Position numbers and translations under genes: made by a program
Source: Methylobacterium nodulans ORS 2060
Lineage (GTDB): Bacteria > Pseudomonadota > Alphaproteobacteria > Rhizobiales > Beijerinckiaceae
Length of the DNA: 64,000 nt
Assembly (NCBI RefSeq): GCF_000022085.1
Contig: NC_011894.1
Span: 5,044,001 to 5,108,000 of the forward strand
Direction: 5' to 3'
Notes under the pieces: model-generated
The model's input: the letters and a program-made list of their open reading frames with translations, nothing else
Told to the model about the DNA's origin: nothing
Databases searched by the model: none
In this document: positions 62,202-64,000 of the stretch, piece by piece
Layout: each line of letters starts with the position of its first letter
How positions within the stretch are numbered: position 1 is the first letter of the stretch

Positions 62202-62400
62202 CAAGATCCCGTCTGCCGGCTCTCTCGCCGGCGACGGGGGTGCAAGCTGCTGAGAGGTGATGACGAACCGGTCGAGCCGGGATTGAGGGGAGCCCGCTTT
62301 GCGACATGCGCGTCACAGCGCGCTGGCTTGATGGGGACCTCGATCGCGGACTTCATCAGGGCCAGCGGCCATGAGCGCCGCGTCGACAGGCCGGACACAT
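62202..62400 (+). ncRNA. Candidate guide (seek/bridge) RNA region of the IS110 element
   Basis: Directly after the transposase stop lies a hairpin CCCGTC-T-GCCGGC with loop TCTCTC and GCCGGC-GACGGG (62208-62238). About 160 bp without coding potential follow. IS1111-type elements carry their guide RNA downstream of the transposase. No target-matching loop could be proved by eye. Confidence 0.4.
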
Positions 62401-62459
62401 GACTGCACCCCGACTGGGCAGCATCCCTTTCCACTTGCACCGCAGGGGCCGTCCACACA

Positions 62460-63342
62460 TGTCGCAAACGCGAACGGGCCCGCGTTCACGGGTCGTTAGG
62501 CATACCCGGCCAGCTTGCCGCCTCCGCTCGGAGCCGGCCCATGATCCTGAACGCCCTTACCCTCAAGCTGAAGAGACAGGCCCGCGACGCCTTCAAGGGC
62601 CGGCATTTCGAGGCGACGCTGATCGTGCAGGCCGTCTCCTGGTTCCTGCGCGACGCGCTGAGCTACCGCGACATCGAGGAGATGCTCCTGGAGCGCGGCT
62701 TGGAGGTCGACCACTCCACCCTCAACCGCTGGGTGCTCGCCTACGCGCCCGCCATCGAGCGTCGCCTGCGCCGGTTCCGCAAGCCGCACTGCGGGTCGGT
62801 CCGCGTGGACGAGACGTACATCCGCGTCCGGGGTCAGTGGCGCTCCCTGGACCGGGCCATCGACAAGCATGGCGAGGTGGTCGACTTCCTGCTCACCGCC
62901 AACCGCGACCTGGGTGCGGCCAAGCGCTTCTTCCGCAAGATGCTCTCGGCCGAGCCGCTGCTCGCCCCGGATCGGATCGGCACCGACGGCGCTGGTCCTT
63001 ACCCGCCAGCTATCGCCGAGAGCCGCAAGGAGGGCCTGCTGCCGCGCGCTCCGACCCACCACGTCACCAAGCACCTGCAGCAGGGGATTGTGAGTGACCA
63101 CTTCCGGGTGAAGAGGCCGATGCCCCGCGTGGGCGGGTTCCGGTCGTTCAAGACGGCCCGGCGCACAATCCAGGGCTTCGAGGCGATGCTGTGGCTTCGC
63201 AAGGGCTTCGGGTTCTCAGGCGCATGGACCATGCGCGAGCAGAACCAGCTGCTGGCCTCCTGCTTCGGGCTTCCCGTCGCGAACACAGCGTGAAAGCGGG
63301 GACGGGTAGCTCCTTCTGCGTCCCGGTCCCGAGTTTGCGACA
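62460..63342 (+). mobile_element. IS6-family insertion sequence, complete
   Basis: The ends TGTCGCAAAC (62460-62469) and GTTTGCGACA (63333-63342) are perfect inverted repeats. The element is inserted in an IS66 transposase gene. The same ends are found on a 171-bp MITE at 23239. Confidence 0.85.
62541..63293 (+). CDS. IS6-family transposase
   Basis: This is a 250-residue DDE transposase. The helix-turn-helix region is DIEEMLLERGLEVDHSTLNR. The first catalytic Asp lies in VRVDETYIRVRGQWRSLDRA, the second in PDRIGTDGAGPYPPAI, and the Glu in the region QGIVSDHFRVKRPMPRVGGF. There are no stops or frameshifts. It is the only intact copy in the window; two further fragments and one frameshifted copy also occur. 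The ATG gives MILNALTLKLKRQ. Confidence 0.92.
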   Translation: MILNALTLKLKRQARDAFKGRHFEATLIVQAVSWFLRDALSYRDIEEMLLERGLEVDHSTLNRWVLAYAPAIERRLRRFRKPHCGSVRVDETYIRVRGQWRSLDRAIDKHGEVVDFLLTANRDLGAAKRFFRKMLSAEPLLAPDRIGTDGAGPYPPAIAESRKEGLLPRAPTHHVTKHLQQGIVSDHFRVKRPMPRVGGFRSFKTARRTIQGFEAMLWLRKGFGFSGAWTMREQNQLLASCFGLPVANTA

Positions 63343-63474
63343 CGCCCGCCGCTGCTTGCGATCCGTGGACGGCGGCTTGGAGGAGGTGCGCGAGGTCTTG
63401 TCCGGGCGCTGCAGCCGCAGCACCAGCTCGATCAGCTCCTGCTTGCTCAGGCGCTCAAGTTCGCTGCGGCCCAT
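63343..63474 (-). pseudogene. IS66-family transposase N-terminal fragment, copy d
   Basis: The frame starts MGRSELERLSKQELIELVLR and breaks at DRKQRRA where the IS6 element begins. It is the fourth copy of this start in the window. Confidence 0.8.
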
Positions 63475-63741
63475 CCCACGAGGGGATCAGCGAAATCCAC
63501 GCCGCGCAAGGGGCATGGGCAATAACGATTTCTTTGTCGTGCAGAGAATATATTTTAGGATATAGGATCGCCTATATTCTCCGATATATTAGATGTTCAT
63601 CTGCGTGGTAGCGGTACATGCTATAATATGGGATTACATCAGCAATATAGAGGGTCATATATTTTCTGACCCCATTTGCATGCTTCACGAAAAAGGGCAT
63701 AAGCGCCGAACGCCGTGACCACTTCACCTGGAGACCCCTCC
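63475..63741 (+). promoter_or_regulatory. Repeated AT-rich leader A, copy d
   Basis: It carries the dyad ATATAGGATCGCCTATAT (63560-63577) and a variant of the second palindrome. The end (CCACTTCACCTGGAGACCCC then TCC) leads to the ATG of a redoxin gene. It is about 90% similar to copies a and b over the AT-rich part. Confidence 0.75.
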
Positions 63742-64000
63742 ATGCCCCTGACAGAACGGCTGATCGGCGACCCCGCCGCGGAGATCCGCGTCCAGACCTA
63801 TCTAAAGGGCACGCCGATCGCGGCCCTGGCGCAAGGCTGCGTCCATGTGGTCGTGTTCTGGGAGACCTCGTGCGGTCCGTGCACGGCGAGCATCCCGCGC
63901 CTGACCGAGCTGCAGCGGCGGTATCCCGACGTGGTCTTCCTCGGCGTCGCCGTCAACTGGACGGATTTCGGCGAGCTGGAGGCCTTCGTGCGCGATCAGG
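63742..64000 (+). CDS. TlpA-like redoxin, 3' end outside window
   Basis: This is a thioredoxin-fold protein of the TlpA/redoxin type. The visible 86 residues start MPLTERLIGDPAAEIRVQTY and contain the active site VVVFWETSCGPCTASIPRLT (CGPC), followed by YPDVVFLGVAVNWTDFGELE. No signal peptide is seen at this start, so it is probably cytoplasmic. The upstream leader A is shared with the GlutR-like gene. A broken paralogue with CSSC lies at 43352. The stop codon is beyond base 64,000. Confidence 0.8.
   Translation, partial: MPLTERLIGDPAAEIRVQTYLKGTPIAALAQGCVHVVVFWETSCGPCTASIPRLTELQRRYPDVVFLGVAVNWTDFGELEAFVRDQ

Overview
The window is GC-rich and looks like a chromosome or megaplasmid segment of an alphaproteobacterium, most likely Methylobacteriaceae. 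This is inferred from the Mla-type lipid transport operon with an N-terminal STAS-like segment, a MucR-family regulator, a DUF2147 protein, a second IHF-alpha gene, an FnrN-type regulator and several small proteins of Methylobacterium type. No rRNA was seen. The taxonomic assignment was made by eye and not by a search.

Layout. Positions 1-16,250 are conserved chromosome: an mlaE-mlaF-mlaD-lipoprotein operon, an HXXEE membrane protein, a VOC protein framed by a 23-bp inverted repeat, an XRE-cupin regulator, thiE-thiD, an EamA transporter, an LpxH-like phosphoesterase coupled to a GT4 glycosyltransferase, a MucR regulator without zinc ligands, a DUF2147 protein, a YbaL-type antiporter and tRNA-Thr(UGU). 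From 16,250 to 26,500 the sequence is accessory: an integrase relic, a tRNA-Ser-like attachment remnant, and a lower-GC block. That block holds two divergent gene pairs, a MORC/MutL-like GHKL ATPase with a methyltransferase-like partner, and a 5-cytosine DNA methyltransferase with a Vsr endonuclease. It reads as a restriction or defence module. IHF, a methyltransferase and a decayed copy of a DapA-like/GlutR-like pair follow.

Positions 26,500-39,500 are a transposon graveyard. It contains an amino-acid permease, a umuDC operon split by a TetR-oxidoreductase pair, a NUDIX hydrolase, and an IS256 element interrupted by two oppositely oriented IS1182 copies with clean target duplications. Positions 40,400-48,800 carry organosulfur genes: FMN reductase, SfnG dimethyl sulfone monooxygenase, SfnB, methanethiol S-methyltransferase (MddA), a homocysteine S-methyltransferase and a thioredoxin. 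Together they suggest movement of methylated sulfur compounds between methanethiol, DMS and dimethyl sulfone, with formaldehyde as a possible by-product.

Positions 49,450-54,300 hold an IS481 element, a truncated MocR regulator, an internally deleted aldehyde dehydrogenase, a second DapA-like enzyme and an intact short glutamyl-tRNA-reductase-like enzyme. Positions 54,700-58,100 are an IS5-bounded composite insertion carrying GntR and LacI regulators inside an IS66 transposase gene. The rest has UmuC and IS fragments, an Fnr-type regulator, IS110, IS6 and the start of a TlpA-like redoxin.

The most unusual pattern is a set of repeated AT-rich palindromic leaders. They lie directly upstream of unrelated genes (redoxin, GlutR-like, an 86-aa protein with SfnB), always next to a truncated IS66 transposase start. 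Much of 16-64 kb is broken genes, so many entries are pseudogenes or fragments.
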